Assembly (NCBI RefSeq): GCF_964355755.1
Contig: NC_092670.1
Coordinates: 5,607,001 to 5,667,000, forward strand
Source of the DNA: Antedon mediterranea
Taxonomy: Eukaryota; Echinodermata; Crinoidea; Comatulida; Antedonidae
Direction of reading: 5' to 3'
Length of the DNA stretch: 60,000 nt
A model generated the notes under the pieces. That model did not search any database. It had not been told where the DNA came from and saw only the letters and a list, made by a program, of their open reading frames with translations. Made by a program: the position numbers and the translations under genes. This document shows positions 44,765-57,014 of the stretch, piece after piece. The stretch's first letter is position 1. Each line of letters starts with the position of its first letter.

Positions 44765-46050
44765 GCGCTATATTAAATTGAAGATTATTATTATTATAAT
44801 TTAGTCCAGCGATCAAACAAAAATGTTATTTAATGAGAACATTTTAACATAAACAGCAATAATGAAAAATATAATACAGATTATAATTCAACTACAATAT
44901 ATGTTGTGTAAACTATCTCTTTTTCTGTTCTGTTATACGACATATTGATTTCCAGAAAAACTGTTATTATTTTTCTGAATTTATTGGTATAAAATAGAAT
45001 ACAAAGCGATATTATTTCTGCTTTATTTTTTTTAAATTTCTATCTGTACTCTCACTTGAACCGATAAAGAAAAAGTGTTGCCTGAAAGCTCTGCAAATTG
45101 TTCTGACTTTTTTACTTTATCGTTTTTTGCTTATTTAATTTGTGACTTTTTAAATTTTCCAGTTATTTGGATTTATTTACTGCTCACATATTTATAAGAC
45201 ATATAATTATAATATGAATTTTAAATGATTAAATTTAGCAATAAAAATATTTATTGATTAAAAAATGTAATTTTCTACTATTATAAAAAAAAAAATTCCC
45301 ATCATGCTCATCATTTGGTAATTTAACCATAGTTACAACTGGAGAATTTCTAGATCGTTTTATGGAGAAACTTAGGTGTTCTAATGAGAGTATTGGATCT
45401 TAATATCCTATTGGAGGCATTGAGAGCGACTATCTTAAAACGTTAGACTTTAACATCTGTTTTACAGTACTTAAAGTAAGATCATTTCACCTTTGTTGAA
45501 GCAAAGGCAGCTTCAGCAAGGTACAGGCTTGATCCTAGTTTTCTAGAGTTATTAAATATATTTATTTCCTTTTCTATTTTTACTAAAAACATTTGCAAAC
45601 AAAACGATTTATTTAAACACATAATTATTCTTGTGTTTGCATATTAAACAATTTCGACCTATTCTTTCAAACACATAAATATATTGGCAACGATTTTAAA
45701 CTAACTTGTGAGTGGTGACAAAATACTTATTTTATTAAACATTTTTAAAATATGGTTAAGCCGCATCAAGTTACATCACATGTAATTCATTCAGTCAGTC
45801 AGTCATTGCCAATTTTGATTTAAATAAAATAAAATGAAAATTGGAAATCGCCTCGCTGTCTCTGCCAGATAAGCACACCTATGATTCTTATCATCCACAA
45901 ACAATACTTACTCTAAAACACATAATTCGATAGTCTTGCCTTCCACATTTGAATATCTAGGCCTATTGGGCCTACTTTTTAACAGTTAAATCATAACAGT
46001 TAAAATGTTATTTTCAGACCAGTTTCAGTAACAGTTCTAGTAAATAGACT
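44765..46050. other. Non-coding stretch
   Basis: No gene was seen. A block near 45070-45130 (GTGTTGCCTGAAAGCTCTG through TTTACTTTATCG) is a diverged relative of 14536-14600, the hammerhead-like repeat. Confidence 0.4.
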
Positions 46051-46054
46051 TAAC

Positions 46055-46145
46055 TCTACAGCTCACTATGTCGGCCTATTGGTCGGTTGGTTGGTTGGTC
46101 GGTCGGTCGGTCGGTCGGTCGGTAAACATTAATTCAAATTTGCGG
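46055..46145 (+). repeat. Dispersed tetranucleotide-bearing repeat with GGTC array
   Basis: CTCACTATGTCGG is followed by GGTT/GGTC units and CGGTAAACATTAATTCAAAT. The copy at about 26680-26770 has the same 3' module (CGGTAAACACTAACTCAAAT). Confidence 0.7.
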
Positions 46146-46149
46146 GCTT

Positions 46150-48590
46150 CGGGCTTGAAACCTATGGTTTTAACAAACTAAACGCTAAAGCCATGATTAA
46201 AGAGTATAAATGAAAGCAAAAGCTAAAGAAAAAGTGCCATACCGTTTGTATATACTATAAATGTAAAATTCCAAATAAACTTCAACAATTGAATTGCATT
46301 CATTTTGTGACCTGCTACCTGTGTCTGATTATCAAGGCATAACGCAACGGATACAATGGGTTTCGATTACTAGCAGAAATTAACAGCTACCTTAGTTCAC
46401 GATTGACAGTATTTCATGTCTCCTGGCAACGGTATTCTTCTTAAAAGGCAGCCGAGGTATATCAGTAAAACTGTATACTAGAAGTTGACAGATTTGATTT
46501 AGATCAATCGTTGGTTTTATGCTAGTATAGGCTAGCTATGAATGAAAAGGAGAATTTCATAGAAATCGAACAAAGAGTTATTTATCAATGAACGAATGAA
46601 AATAATACATTGCGTCTTTTTAAATAACTGTAGAATCAATTATATATGTATACACTAATCAATATAGTATATGCTCTTCACTTAAATGTCAGTCAACAGG
46701 AAATAAAATGCCTTTTATATAGAGCCAAGTGCATTTCTGTGCAGCTGTAAATACGCATTCTTCACTTATACTAGCGTGTTGAAGTAGAATCATAAATATT
46801 ATACAAGGTATTATTTATGGACATAACGCATTATTATATCTATCTATTCGGATTTCTATATTGTTAACTAGTTAGGCCTAAACGTATGGCATAGGGAGTA
46901 ATAATAAATAATACATTTTGTTACGCCACAAAACAGTGAGATGCGTTCATAAAAAAAATGGTTAAAACAATAATAGTCAAACCAATAAAAATAAACATTT
47001 AGGCCTAAAGTAACAAAGACTCATCACAGTCAAGAAAAGTCAAGATTCAATATATTAATTTTTGCTTTTTTTTTGCTCCTAAAGAAATTAAGAGCAAGGT
47101 CAAAAGGATTTCATGACCAATTGTATCAAATTCCTTTACTTGTTAAGATCAAGCAAAATACTAATAGACCTAGTATTGTATGTGATACAAAACTTTATAG
47201 GCCTAATAATGTTTTCGATTTGTAGGCCTACGGGAAGGTATCCATAACAATAGTGATATAGAGGCACATTATTCAGTCATGCATCATTCTATCACAATCA
47301 ATCAAACTAGGTTTGTATTCAAATATTAACAATGTTACCTAAATCCTTTGATATATGCTCTGAAGACATGACAACATTATTCATGTATTAATGCAAATTG
47401 AGAATAAAATGATCAATATTTATCGCGTGTGGTAGAATATTTTATTAGACTAAAATGTTTCGATTTGTAGGCCTAAAGACAAGAAATTATTTGGTATAAA
47501 ATGATCGATATTTGACGCGTGTGGTAGCACATTATTATGAGACTTTGTTTTAAATCATTATTAATTCGTATTGTATATTTTTTTAATAGAAAATAAAGAT
47601 TGATTGAGACCGCCTGGAGTGAAAAACCAGGCATTGGTATTATCCAAACGAGACTTCACGTTCATTTTACATTTAATTTTAACTCGTCACTTTGACCAGT
47701 GAAGAGTGTAATTTCACTCGTTTTCTCTGCTTTGACGAATTGGAGATAATTTTTGGATATCTAATAAAAATAAGTATTATTAATATAAGTTATAAATAGT
47801 TTCATATATGATATATCCACAAAGCCATTGGAGTCACCTTCCAAAAGTACATAATAATCTTGTTTGATTAGAAAAATATTTGAGCATGCTGAAATTTTGA
47901 CGGGTAGGCCTAATTACGCGCACAAATTTCTACTGCGTACACGTATATTTTGTTTAAATAAACGTTGACACTTGACTTGTAGTTTATGCGTTGTAAATTT
48001 GATTGATTGATATCTGATAAGTGGTTATGGATATAGGATTGATATAATGGATGAATAAGTTAGAAAATGACACTTTGATGACGTCAAGGTTTATGATCAC
48101 GCTGAAAAGCTCATTATGGCCAGTACGTGTTATTAGAGGAAACCCATTGATTTTAATATCTACGTCAAATCTACAGAGAAAGACATATATTAACTAGATT
48201 TTAATTCATCATTTTGACGAAGTATAGGTAATCTTGTGATTTACTTTACTTCACTTTCTTTCCATTCATAAACCAACATAAATAAGCACACATTGTAGTA
48301 CATCCACGCTAACGCAACATTGTCGTCCACAATACATTTTTTGAGGGTCACCGTTCATTCTGGAAATCTTTAAAATCTTTAATAGTCACTCGCATACTGT
48401 ACATATAAAAGTAACACATCGAAATGCCAACTTCAAGTCAATGGCTACCAGAAGTCTCTGTGAGATGGTTATTTGTTCCAGTACCAGTACGTCTTATTTT
48501 GTGCAAATAACGCTGGCCCCTGCCTGAATTTTACGTGTAGTGAATTTTATATCCTGATTGTATTGAGATATGATTTTAAAAATGTATTCG
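46150..48590. other. Non-coding stretch
   Basis: No ORF could be supported. Several TAGGCCTA octamers are clustered between 46.87 and 47.91 kb. A short LINE-like 3' end (AATAAAGATTGATTGA) lies near 47592-47607. Confidence 0.4.
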
Positions 48591-48596
48591 AACGCT

Positions 48597-48712
48597 TTGA
48601 ATAAACGCCTTCTTCGAATAAACTTCCCCCATAGAACAACATTTTTAATAACTTTCTCTCGAATAAACGCCTCGAGGCCTTTATTTCCTCGAATAAACGC
48701 CCCGCCACATGC
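48597..48712 (+). repeat. Spaced CGAATAAACGCC motif cluster
   Basis: CGAATAAACGCC or close forms occur four times in about 110 bp (near 48597, 48616, 48659, 48694) with AT-rich spacers. It is probably part of a non-autonomous interspersed repeat. Confidence 0.6.
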
Positions 48713-48779
48713 ATATAATTATTACCACAATAATTGTATTACAACACATTTCTATTTGTAGTAGAATTATTCATTGATT

Positions 48780-50285
48780 GACATGATCTATTATTTACCA
48801 GACCAAATAATAGTCAAGTCGTTACGTAGGCATGACCTAATCTGTGAAACGCACCTATGGGTCATCTAAAAATATGAGTAGTCATGCTAGTTTTGTAAAT
48901 TTGCAGTAAAACGAATTGATTTGCTTCTAAGTTAATCAATTGTTAATGTCCGATAAGTTAAGGCATGGGCGCAATTTACGTGGCGGCGCTAAAATGTAGG
49001 CATAGGTCGGGGCCGACTAGCACCTAGTTTTGGTGGTGGAACAAGTCGTCTCGGATAAGGACTATAAACCGTTTGTTCGTGTACACTTTAAAGGACTCAG
49101 TTCATTATTCGAGACGAGTACGGGGTTACCACGGTGAATGAACTGGTTCACAAAATATCCCCCTGTTTAGGGGAGGAGTAGTTACGACCTATTTGATAGG
49201 ACAGTAATTCATTTACTATATGCTAATTCATAACATAAAAATACTATTTGGAAAATAAAGAATAACAGAGCTAAAAAATTGTCTTAAGATATTCAGGACC
49301 ATGATATGAAACATTATAAACAAAATGAATAACAGTAGGCCTACCGTTTGCATATACAGTTGTTGATAAAATCCAAGTCAGCTTAAAACATTGAATTAAA
49401 TTCATTGTGCGACCAACCAACAACAACAACCAACTGCATGCTATTTCATTATAATTCTATAACGTAACATATTAACGCGTTTCAGTTCTGTACCACTGTT
49501 TCCAATAATAATATGAAAGTATATTATGCGTCGGCGTCTCCTAGCAACGATAACCTTTCTTTCAAAGGGGGATTCCGAGTTTAAAATGACTATTAAAATT
49601 TATCTATCTATCTATATATAAAAGGCAATCACAAACAGTGTGTCCTCTAATACACGCCGCCGTAAAACTTTCGATCCGTCTGAATTTAACACCCAACATC
49701 CATTTTGCTAAAGAGATGGTCATAGTCTATATGAGAAGTTCGTAAACTACATATTAGGCCTACGGAATTATGAATTATTAAATATTTTTAAAAAATACCT
49801 CGGGGTCAATAGGCTATCAAATGTGGAATTTTCAAAGGGCGTCATTCAAAAATATAGGCTGAAACCGTGCAAACGGCACCATTACCGTTTAGAAAGGCGA
49901 GTCAAAAGGTTAGGCCCAATTTTCAAGTAAAAGAACAGCCACGTGGTCGATCGTTGATTAGTGTACTTCAATTCACTTCCATTTGTAATATAATATACAT
50001 TTATAGGATGATTTATTTAGGCTTTATAACTGGTAAGTATCAATTCGGGCCTACTACTCTAGATAGTCTTGCTTATTCGATTTTTAACTGGGCCAAATCA
50101 GCTTCTTTTTTTTTTGGAGTGGAATATTAACAGTTGACGAAGATCGAGACCACACGTACGAACGACGATCGTGCCTTTTTTTACCTCAATATTTACGGCC
50201 GATTTTTAGAGGTTCTGGAGCGTTAGATTTAGATTATTTAGAAGCTGAATTGATTTAATATTTAATATTGTGTTAACAAGCGTTT
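48780..50285. other. Non-coding stretch
   Basis: No gene could be supported. A TCTA simple repeat lies at about 49601-49620. Confidence 0.4.
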
Positions 50286-50289
50286 TTTT

Positions 50290-50475
50290 TTACCTTATTT
50301 AATGAGGGTGACCCATCCAGCACTTGCTGATCATTTGGGTCCCTCTGGTAAGGCAATGAGAGTAAACCATCTTGCCTAATGATGCAATTAGTATGGTACA
50401 GATAACCTCGAACCCATGCCTCATATCACATGCTAGTCCGATATTATCATTATACCATCACTCTCCAGTATATAT
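50290..50475 (-). mobile_element. tRNA-derived SINE
   Basis: Read on the minus strand, the head (about 50475-50400) has an A-box-like GGTATAATG region and a good B-box GGGTTCGAGG (about 50416-50407), as in tRNA-derived SINEs. The body continues to GATCAGCAAGTGCTGGATGG followed by GTCACCCTCATTAAATAAGG. This tail also occurs, diverged, at 8412-8510 and is probably shared with a partner LINE. Confidence 0.6.
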
Positions 50476-50479
50476 GTAG

Positions 50480-51530
50480 CATGTTGTATCGACCCTCAAA
50501 TAGTGACGTGACAATTTTCTGAAAAGTTTAATATTTATTAATACTACACATTAAAGTAACAATATGATACCTAACAACCCTCCATCAGTTTAAACTTTCA
50601 AGTTTGAAAACAACAATATTGTTGTTCATATGCAATTATAGTTACTTTAAAATATTTAAACCCTCCACCAAATGAAAAATCAAAAATACAATAATGTACA
50701 CCAAGAAACTAGTTTTAGGTACAAGCATAAACTTCTGAGTATTGTTTTACTGTAAACTTTTAAATAAAAATGCAGGCAACGAAACATTGGAATATTCGAT
50801 AAAAATACTATTACCGAAACAGTTGATTCTTAATAATTATACTATATTACATGTTAAAGTTTGACGTGTTTTAACTTATTAGGCCCTATGTATTAATGAA
50901 TAATAGCATATCATTACACGTTGTATAAACTCTCCAAAAACTTTAAATTGAAACTGTAGTCAAGTTTTTAAACTAATAAAAATATAAATAAAATGTCTAA
51001 TTAATATGCATACAACTTAAATTTGTGGGCCCACAGGTCATTGTATACACATAAACTGTAAAAAAATATAATTGGGCAACTATGTCAAAATTGACGTGTT
51101 ATTCATGTCGTAATGGTAAAGTACAGTATATAATAAGTATGCATAATCCCTCCACCAAATTTAGAAGTTAGTAGTAATATATGAAGGTACAGCCGTAGAG
51201 GGCGTTTGAGGGGATGAAATTAGTTAATCCTATTATAATTAATACAATGGTAAACAATGGTAAGGAAGTAAAACAATGGAGATGTTATTTAATTTGAAAA
51301 AGACAATGGTTAACGATGGTAAGAAAGTAAGACAATAGAGTTGTTTGGTTTTGGAAGTTAATCAATGACAACAATAAAAAGACAAGAATATAATGAAGTG
51401 ATATTTAAGTATGTCTTGCTTGAACTATACCAACATGTACTTAATTTCTTCCGGAATTTTTAACAATGGAGCTTCGCAATGAATGATTGGTGTAACGTGA
51501 AGCAAGATGTTAAGTTTCACTATTTTTCAA
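50480..51530. other. Non-coding stretch left of the Polinton-like end
   Basis: CCCTCCA(C/T)CA recurs near 50577, 50663 and 51149, and ACAATGG-type words recur between 51.24 and 51.33 kb. No coding sequence was recognised. Confidence 0.35.
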
Positions 51531-51534
51531 AAAA

Positions 51535-51985
51535 TACAACAATGACAATTGGCTGAAAAAAATTTAGTAAATGCCGAATGTAATCCTTTGACTGTATATA
51601 ACTCTCGAATATTTTTTTATCTTTACCTCATTCCACAACGCTACAGCCTGACAGACTTAGCATATTCAGCCAAAAACCAACAACTAGTTACTATGGGTTC
51701 CGTGATTGATCTTACTATGGACTGTGTGGGGAAGCTACTTAATGAAACAAAAGATACACGGCGCTTCGACACAATGTTCCGACAGGAAATACAACAATGA
51801 CAATTGGCTGAAACAAATTCAGTAAATGCCGAATGTAATCCTTTGACTGTATATAACACTCGAATATTTTGTCATCTTTACCTTATTCCACAACGCTACA
51901 GCCTGACAGACTTAGCATATTCAACCAAAAACCAACAAGTAGTTACTATGGGTTCCGTGATTGAGATCATTGATCTTACTATATA
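51535..51985 (+). repeat. Tandem duplication of about 250 bp at the left end of the Polinton-like region
   Basis: The sequence from TACAACAATGACAATTGG (51535) recurs from 51790, with about 95% identity over most of its length. Both copies hold the same short reading frame (VNAECNPLTVYN, LIPQRYSLTDLAYS, VVTMGSVI), open after a TTG and not clearly a gene. Copy 1 extends further (GKLLNETKDTRRFDTMFRQ). Confidence 0.75.
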
Positions 51986-52019
51986 TAAGCAGTGATTCAG
52001 AATTTGAAGACGAAGACAT

Positions 52020-53083
52020 ACTAGCTATGACTGGTGCCTATTTTACAGCAGAGGAGGAGGAAGAGATGAGAGAAGAGATGGGGGATATGACGTGTTTAAT
52101 GCCCACCTCCAATGAACGTTGATTTCAATAATGTATCTAATACTGAAGAAGACGAACATTATAGATCGAGGATAATTTCTGAAGAGGAGAGGATTGTATA
52201 CGACGACACGTCATCGGTAGTTGACTACCACCTATTTCTGGCAAGAAAAGCCGATGTAGAAGATGAGGTAGAAGATGAGGTGTTTGCGGAAGAGTACCTG
52301 AACCCTGTGCTGAAGGCGGAGATTAAGAAAGAAACTACCGAACTTGAGTACAAAGAAATAATGAGAACAATTGAGAAGGTTTTCATAGAAGAATTTATAT
52401 TCATTCTGAAGGACATGGTTGAACGTTATAACTTTCACGGCTCAAGATATGAACAACTCCTAACATTTTTTCGACCAATTCTGGCATTGAAACTTGTGGA
52501 CAATAGCGCTACCCATTTTGAATGGGCGCTAAACTACTTTCATTTACGTTGTATCAATGTTGATGCATTCGATAAAGCCATAAAGTTGATTACAAATGAT
52601 TCAGAACTTTTTAATAAGATTTTTTACCAATTGTAATTTGTACAAATTTAAAATAATATCTTAACACTTTTTAAAGTAATGTTACATATTTTTATAATTC
52701 TTATTTCTTTTCGGTAAATTTATTATTATTATGGTTGTAAATTATAATGAAATAGAATGTGTGTTAAAATAAAGGTTGTGTTTTTTCTTTTAAAAGCAAC
52801 AACAACGAAAATGAAATTTGATCTTTGCGTGTTATTTAAGTATTTGATTTATTTTTTAAAATTTTCATTTGGGTGAATGAGGGTAATGAGTATGGATGAG
52901 TACTTAAGAAAAGTATATTATGATACTAAGCATCCTGATAGTTTTGGTGGTGTGGACCGACTTTATCAAAATGTAAAAGACGATTTAAATATTACCAAGA
53001 GACAAGTTCAAGACTGACTGAGCAAGCAAGATACATATACATTACACAAATCCATTCAACGTAAATTCAAACGAAACTGGGTA
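52020..53083 (+). repeat. Long inverted repeat, left copy (pairs with 58957-60000)
   Basis: From CTAGCTATGACTGG (52021) to AACTGGGTA (53083) the sequence is the near-identical reverse complement of 58957-60000. Differences are small indels (12, 11 and about 18 bp) and few substitutions. The homology is cut by the window edge on the right. Long terminal inverted repeats are a feature of Polinton/Maverick elements. Because gene X and part of the integrase are included, this may also be a secondary inverted duplication. Confidence 0.85.
52027..52636 (+). pseudogene. Gene X, left copy: unknown acidic protein, frameshifted
   Basis: The right copy (59404-59994) starts MTGAYFTAEEEEEMGDM and reads through. 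Here the same start at 52027 is followed by a 12-bp insertion and an 11-bp deletion near 52104 that breaks the frame, so only the part from ATG 52112 is open (174 residues). That part is acidic at the N-terminus (VEDEVEDEVFAEEY) and mixed helical after (LTFFRPILALKL, HFEWALNYFHLRC). It also has a 4-6 residue duplication (IEEFIF) absent from the right copy. I do not recognise the family. The frame is open upstream of 52027 (SSDSEFEDEDILA), so the true start may be further left. It lies just upstream of the integrase. Confidence 0.6.
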
Positions 53084-53131
53084 CTTGTAAGTGCTATTGA
53101 TGAACAATGGGGAATGGATTTGGAAAAATAA
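52886..53131 (+). pseudogene. Polinton-type integrase, N-terminal fragment with nonsense codon
   Basis: ATG at 52886 opens MSMDEYLRKVYYDTKHPDSF, then GGVDRLYQNVKDD, RQVQDWL-type sequence, SKQDTYTLHKSIQRKFKRNW and IDEQWGMDL. This order (YY-D-HP-SFGGV, K-W-LSKQ-TYTLHK, FKRN, ID-QW--DL) is that of the integrase of Polinton/Maverick elements, up to the first catalytic aspartate region. The conserved tryptophan codon is TGA (53015-53017). The ORF stops at 53131, before most of the catalytic core. The right copy (58957-59154, minus) has the same TGA. Confidence 0.8.
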
Positions 53132-53139
53132 CGTGTATA

Positions 53140-54240
53140 AAATTTGATTCAGACAAACTGCAAAATCAAAGGTTTGACTTTAAATTTCCAAAAATCAAAG
53201 GGAGTCAATTTTGAAATAGTTGGTAGCATGGTACGAGGAATCGGACTGGAAAAAATAACAACAACTAATCCTAACAAAATAACCCGTAAACCAAAATCTC
53301 ACTTAATATTTATTTTGTATTATAAATTTGTAAAAGTAGTTACCCTATTTTAATTCATGGTAAATTTATTTTTCTAATTAATTTAATTTTTTTAATTTTC
53401 TGTTGAATTTTTATTATTATTTTGTTTGTAAAGTGTATTGCAATAGATTTGTTTAATGAAATAAATTAATTATGTTTGTGACAATTAAAAGTAAGTGTTT
53501 AGAGTAGTTAAAATACCGGTATATTTACATAATAAGATGCCAGAATTCAGTATTAACCATATATTTTCTCATTTAAAATTTTAGATACGATGTTAATTAA
53601 AATGTAGAAATGAAAAATGGCCGTAAAATACATGATTAAAATTTTCTTGTTAAACTATCTTATTTGTGTTCTTATTTGTGTTCGAGTAGAGAGGCTATAA
53701 ACTCAGGGGAGGAAAATGTAGTATCCTCCCTTTTCACCAAGATAAGATGGATGGAATGAAAAAAAGAGGAATGCAATAGGTTGAAAGTTAGTTATTTAGA
53801 ATGATAGCATGAAATGGTATATTTAATGGAAACCGTAACGTTAGAGTCCATACACTGTGCAAGTCCAAGATGCAATTTTGGCTCTGTGTGTATGTGAGAC
53901 GCTTCATATCCGATGTCATCTTAGTACAACTACTACTTACAATTTGTATTTACGGTATAACATATTGCAAATATATAAAAATATGTAGAAGTATATATAT
54001 TGAACAAATACACATACCTATAGATTGAATTGACATGTATACGATATAAAATATTGCAAATATAGAAAAATATATATGTTAAACAAATACCAATACATAC
54101 AGATTATATTGACATGCTACATGTATTTGAACTATTGTCATCTTAAAAAGGTATATATGATGCCTATAAACATATTTTACGTTGATATGCAGGATTTGTG
54201 TCCATTATGATAAGGTAAGAAAGAAAAAGGAATCAATAAA
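53140..54240. other. AT-rich stretch inside the Polinton-like region
   Basis: No domain was recognised. Part of it (TATTTTAATTCATGGTAAAT near 53347 onwards) resembles 55328-55400 on the far side of the LINE fragment, and 53940-54130 has a diverged tandem repeat (ATATTGCAAATAT words). Confidence 0.4.
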
Positions 54241-54244
54241 ATAA

Positions 54245-55330
54245 TTAAATTATTAACATCAAGTCTTTAGATAGTTTTAATAATTTATCTTTTAAGTTAT
54301 TCGTCCATTTCTTCTGAGCCTTATGTAAATTATGCATAAATTCATTTGTTAATAAATGCTTTAATTCATAGTAAAATAATCTCCAAATTATTTTTGATTC
54401 CTGATTTTGTTTCTTTTCTTTTCTTATTAATAAACACGATTTATAAATGCAAAAAGTAAATATTGAAATAAGTTCATTTACAGTCTTCGTTTCCGATCCT
54501 TTAACAATATTACGCCAGGTTATATCAATCTTTTGTACAAAACAGTTTGAGATCAAAAACTTAAATACAATCCATATGGGTTTAATCTTATTACATGAAA
54601 ATAACAAATGTTTTTCCTTTTCAATTCCACTATTACATCTTTCACATATGTCAATTATAGAAAGTTTCCAAATTTTTAACTTACTTTTACACGCAAGAAT
54701 ACGATGTAGTAGTTTGAAATTGAATTGCGCGACTTTTGTGATATGTTTCATAGAAAACACCTTGTTATACCATACGGTATCCCATGCAAAAGTGTAATTT
54801 TGAAATTCTATCTCCCATTTTTCTTGTGCTATAGGAGTTGATATTATATTTTCCACAAATAAATTATAAAATAGTTTTGCATTAAGTTGTTTTGTATGAA
54901 GCCAAAATCAATCGGTGTTTGTTTGATTATTTACATGTTCACCATTCAAAATAATTTCCTTCCATGATTGTGGTATGGCATTCATTAGCCCTATAAATTC
55001 AATTAATCCATTTTGTTTCTGTGATAGTAATGGTAACACTTCATTCATTGGTAATAATATATTCTCCTTAATTATGTCATTCATAGTTCTATAGCCTGCA
55101 TCAAGCCAAACTTTGAAATAGATTGACTTTCCATTTAACTCTATACATTTATTTTCCCACAATTGTTGGTTTTTAACGTCTTCTATGTTTTGTGGGTCAG
55201 ACTAGTTAAAGTTGTTAATATTAACTATAGCAATTAGCATTTCTCTATAGAAAACAGGCAATAGTTTTAGATCAGAATGATCTTCATTGTTAATTTGAGT
55301 GATATTAACAGTATACTTAATAGGGGGTAT
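54245..55330 (-). mobile_element. L1/Tx1-like LINE fragment, ORF2 C-terminal part
   Basis: One minus-strand frame runs from about 55330 to 54245 with in-frame stops near 55201 (TAG) and 54908 (TGA). It encodes LPVFYREMLIAIVNIN, then GKSIYFKVWLDAGYRTMNDI and AQFNFKLLHRILACKSKLKI. A Cys/His finger CERCNSGIEKEKHLLFSC follows, as found after the RT in L1-type ORF2 proteins (zf-RVT). It is a different clade from the CR1-like LINEs elsewhere. It is 5'-truncated, non-functional, and inserted into the Polinton-like region. Confidence 0.75.
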
Positions 55331-55384
55331 TTTAATTCATGATAAGTTTATTTCTTGACTTTACTTAATTTTTTATTTTCTGTT

Positions 55385-55765
55385 AAAGAAGAATGTGTAT
55401 TGAAATACATTTTTTTTTTAACATCAACAACAAAAAATGAAATGTTATCTTTGCGTTTTGTTTAATTCGTGTATGATGTTTTTCTAATTTATTTATACAA
55501 AAAAAAAAAAAAACAAGTTTTTGAATTTGTTAAATGTAATTGCAAACATACATAATAAATGATTACGATTAAAAATTATATTTTGTAAAGTATATTACAA
55601 TAGAATGTGTATTAAAATACATTTTGTTTTTTTTACATCAACAACAAAAATGAAATTTGATCGTTGCGTGTTGTTTAACTCGTGTATGAAGTTTTTGAAT
55701 TTGTTAAATGTAATTGCAAACATACATATTAAATGATAGTGATTAAAAATATTCTGTGTACTTTT
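55385..55765 (+). repeat. Two tandem copies of a gene-X 3'-flank-like sequence
   Basis: The block containing AGAATGTGTATTGAAATACA, ACATCAACAACAAAAA, TGAAATGTTATCTTTGCG and GCAAACATACATAATAAATG occurs at 55385-55570 and again, diverged, at about 55595-55745. A shorter relative directly follows gene X (52750-52845; mirrored at 59195-59285). The region therefore derives from repeated duplication of the Polinton-like end. Confidence 0.65.
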
Positions 55766-56231
55766 TATTTTTTATTTTAAACAGTAGTATTTTTAACAGT
55801 AGTTATATTTTATATACAATAAGTAATATTACAAAAATAAACATACAAAATGTATAAAGCATAGACTTATTAAATTTAAATACAATTTTTTTATTTCAAA
55901 ATGAATTTCATTTTATACGTGTTTTCAATTTTAAATCTTTTAAGAAAGACACAATACGTACTTATATAAAAACGCACACAAAAGAAAACAAATTTGAGAC
56001 GCACGGTTTGTAACGACACTTTCAATAACAAGGCATATTATAAATGTATTTTTACCAAATATTTATAAAGTAAATGCTTATTATTGAGAAATATAAATTT
56101 TAGATAAATGATAACACATCTAAGATTAATTAGAGAGATTAATACAATATGGTGTTCATAATAATTTGTTTTGATGACTAGAGGAAACATCTGAAGACAT
56201 TCAACGAAAAACAAGCTTTAACACCATGTTG

Positions 56232-56999
56232 CTAACGTTTTCCGTCTTCCGACATTACGCTTTCCACAATTTGTTTCCATTTTTTTCTGTTTATGGCAGG
56301 ATGGTTTGTTATTGTGTTAGTGTCTACTAGTCCTTGTAAGTCTTTCTTTATTTTATTCATCCAGTTATTTCTTGGTCTTCCTACGGGTTGTTTTACTTTC
56401 CTGTTAGTTTCCTTCATTGTTTGTTTGTTTGTGTTTGTTTGTTTTAACACCATACCAGTCACTAAGAATGCTACTACTCTGAAAAAAACATCTCCCTTCC
56501 TACACAGAAACAAATTCTGAACGAAAATAAAAAATAAAAAAATAAAAATAATTAGTAAACGAAACACGCGCATTATAAATAAAATGAATAATTTAAGAAT
56601 ATTTGTTAAACTACCCACGAACAAAAAACGAAAAATACTAACCGATTCATCGTCATTATGAAGTTCAAATAACGAAAACTTTTCCTTGAAAAATCCACAG
56701 GAGACACGTTTTACATTCTCTAACTGCAATTCAGTGTCACATTGTGTCGCAACACATGTACATACAACGAGTCCTGTCACAAGTCTGCCAACATTTATTT
56801 TTCTATCGCTCATCATTTGTTCTAATACATAATACAGCGCTTCCAAAGAAATATCTTTACACAATTCTAACACATTAAAATTGTTTTCCAACTCTTTACA
56901 AGCACGAATAGTACTCTGGAGGATGGGTGAATTCAAAACAACTAACCCCGTCAATTTATAATCAATGTATGCTAAAACTACTTCCTCTAAATCAACCAT
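56232..56999 (-). CDS. Bcl-2-like ORF within the Polinton-like region
   Basis: The ATG is at 56999; an upstream TTG keeps the frame open but is unlikely to be the start. Residues 27-41 (LQSTIRACKELENNF) resemble a BH3 helix, and residues 64-78 (SDRKINVGRLVTGLV) resemble BH1, with N-x-G-R in place of the usual N-W-G-R. The frame continues through a very hydrophobic AT-rich segment flanked by donor-like GTTAGT (about 56642) and acceptor-like TTCAG (about 56522), perhaps a short intron. Beyond it is a hydrophobic stretch (FFRVVAFLVTGMVL) like a tail anchor. The last about 55 residues (VGRPRNNWMNKIKKDL) look like a retroelement-derived GRPR-W segment. It sits in reverse orientation to the left gene X copy. 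The assignment rests on short motifs. Confidence 0.45.
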   Translation of the reverse strand: MVDLEEVVLAYIDYKLTGLVVLNSPILQSTIRACKELENNFNVLELCKDISLEALYYVLEQMMSDRKINVGRLVTGLVVCTCVATQCDTELQLENVKRVSCGFFKEKFSLFELHNDDESVSIFRFLFVGSLTNILKLFILFIMRVFRLLIIFIFLFFIFVQNLFLCRKGDVFFRVVAFLVTGMVLKQTNTNKQTMKETNRKVKQPVGRPRNNWMNKIKKDLQGLVDTNTITNHPAINRKKWKQIVESVMSEDGKR

Positions 57000-57014
57000 A
57001 ACGCTCGACAAAAC

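Noticed and set aside
52225-52438. Two minus-strand ORFs across gene X, and their mirror at 59602-59790
   Set aside because: Antisense of an acidic coding region; no independent support.
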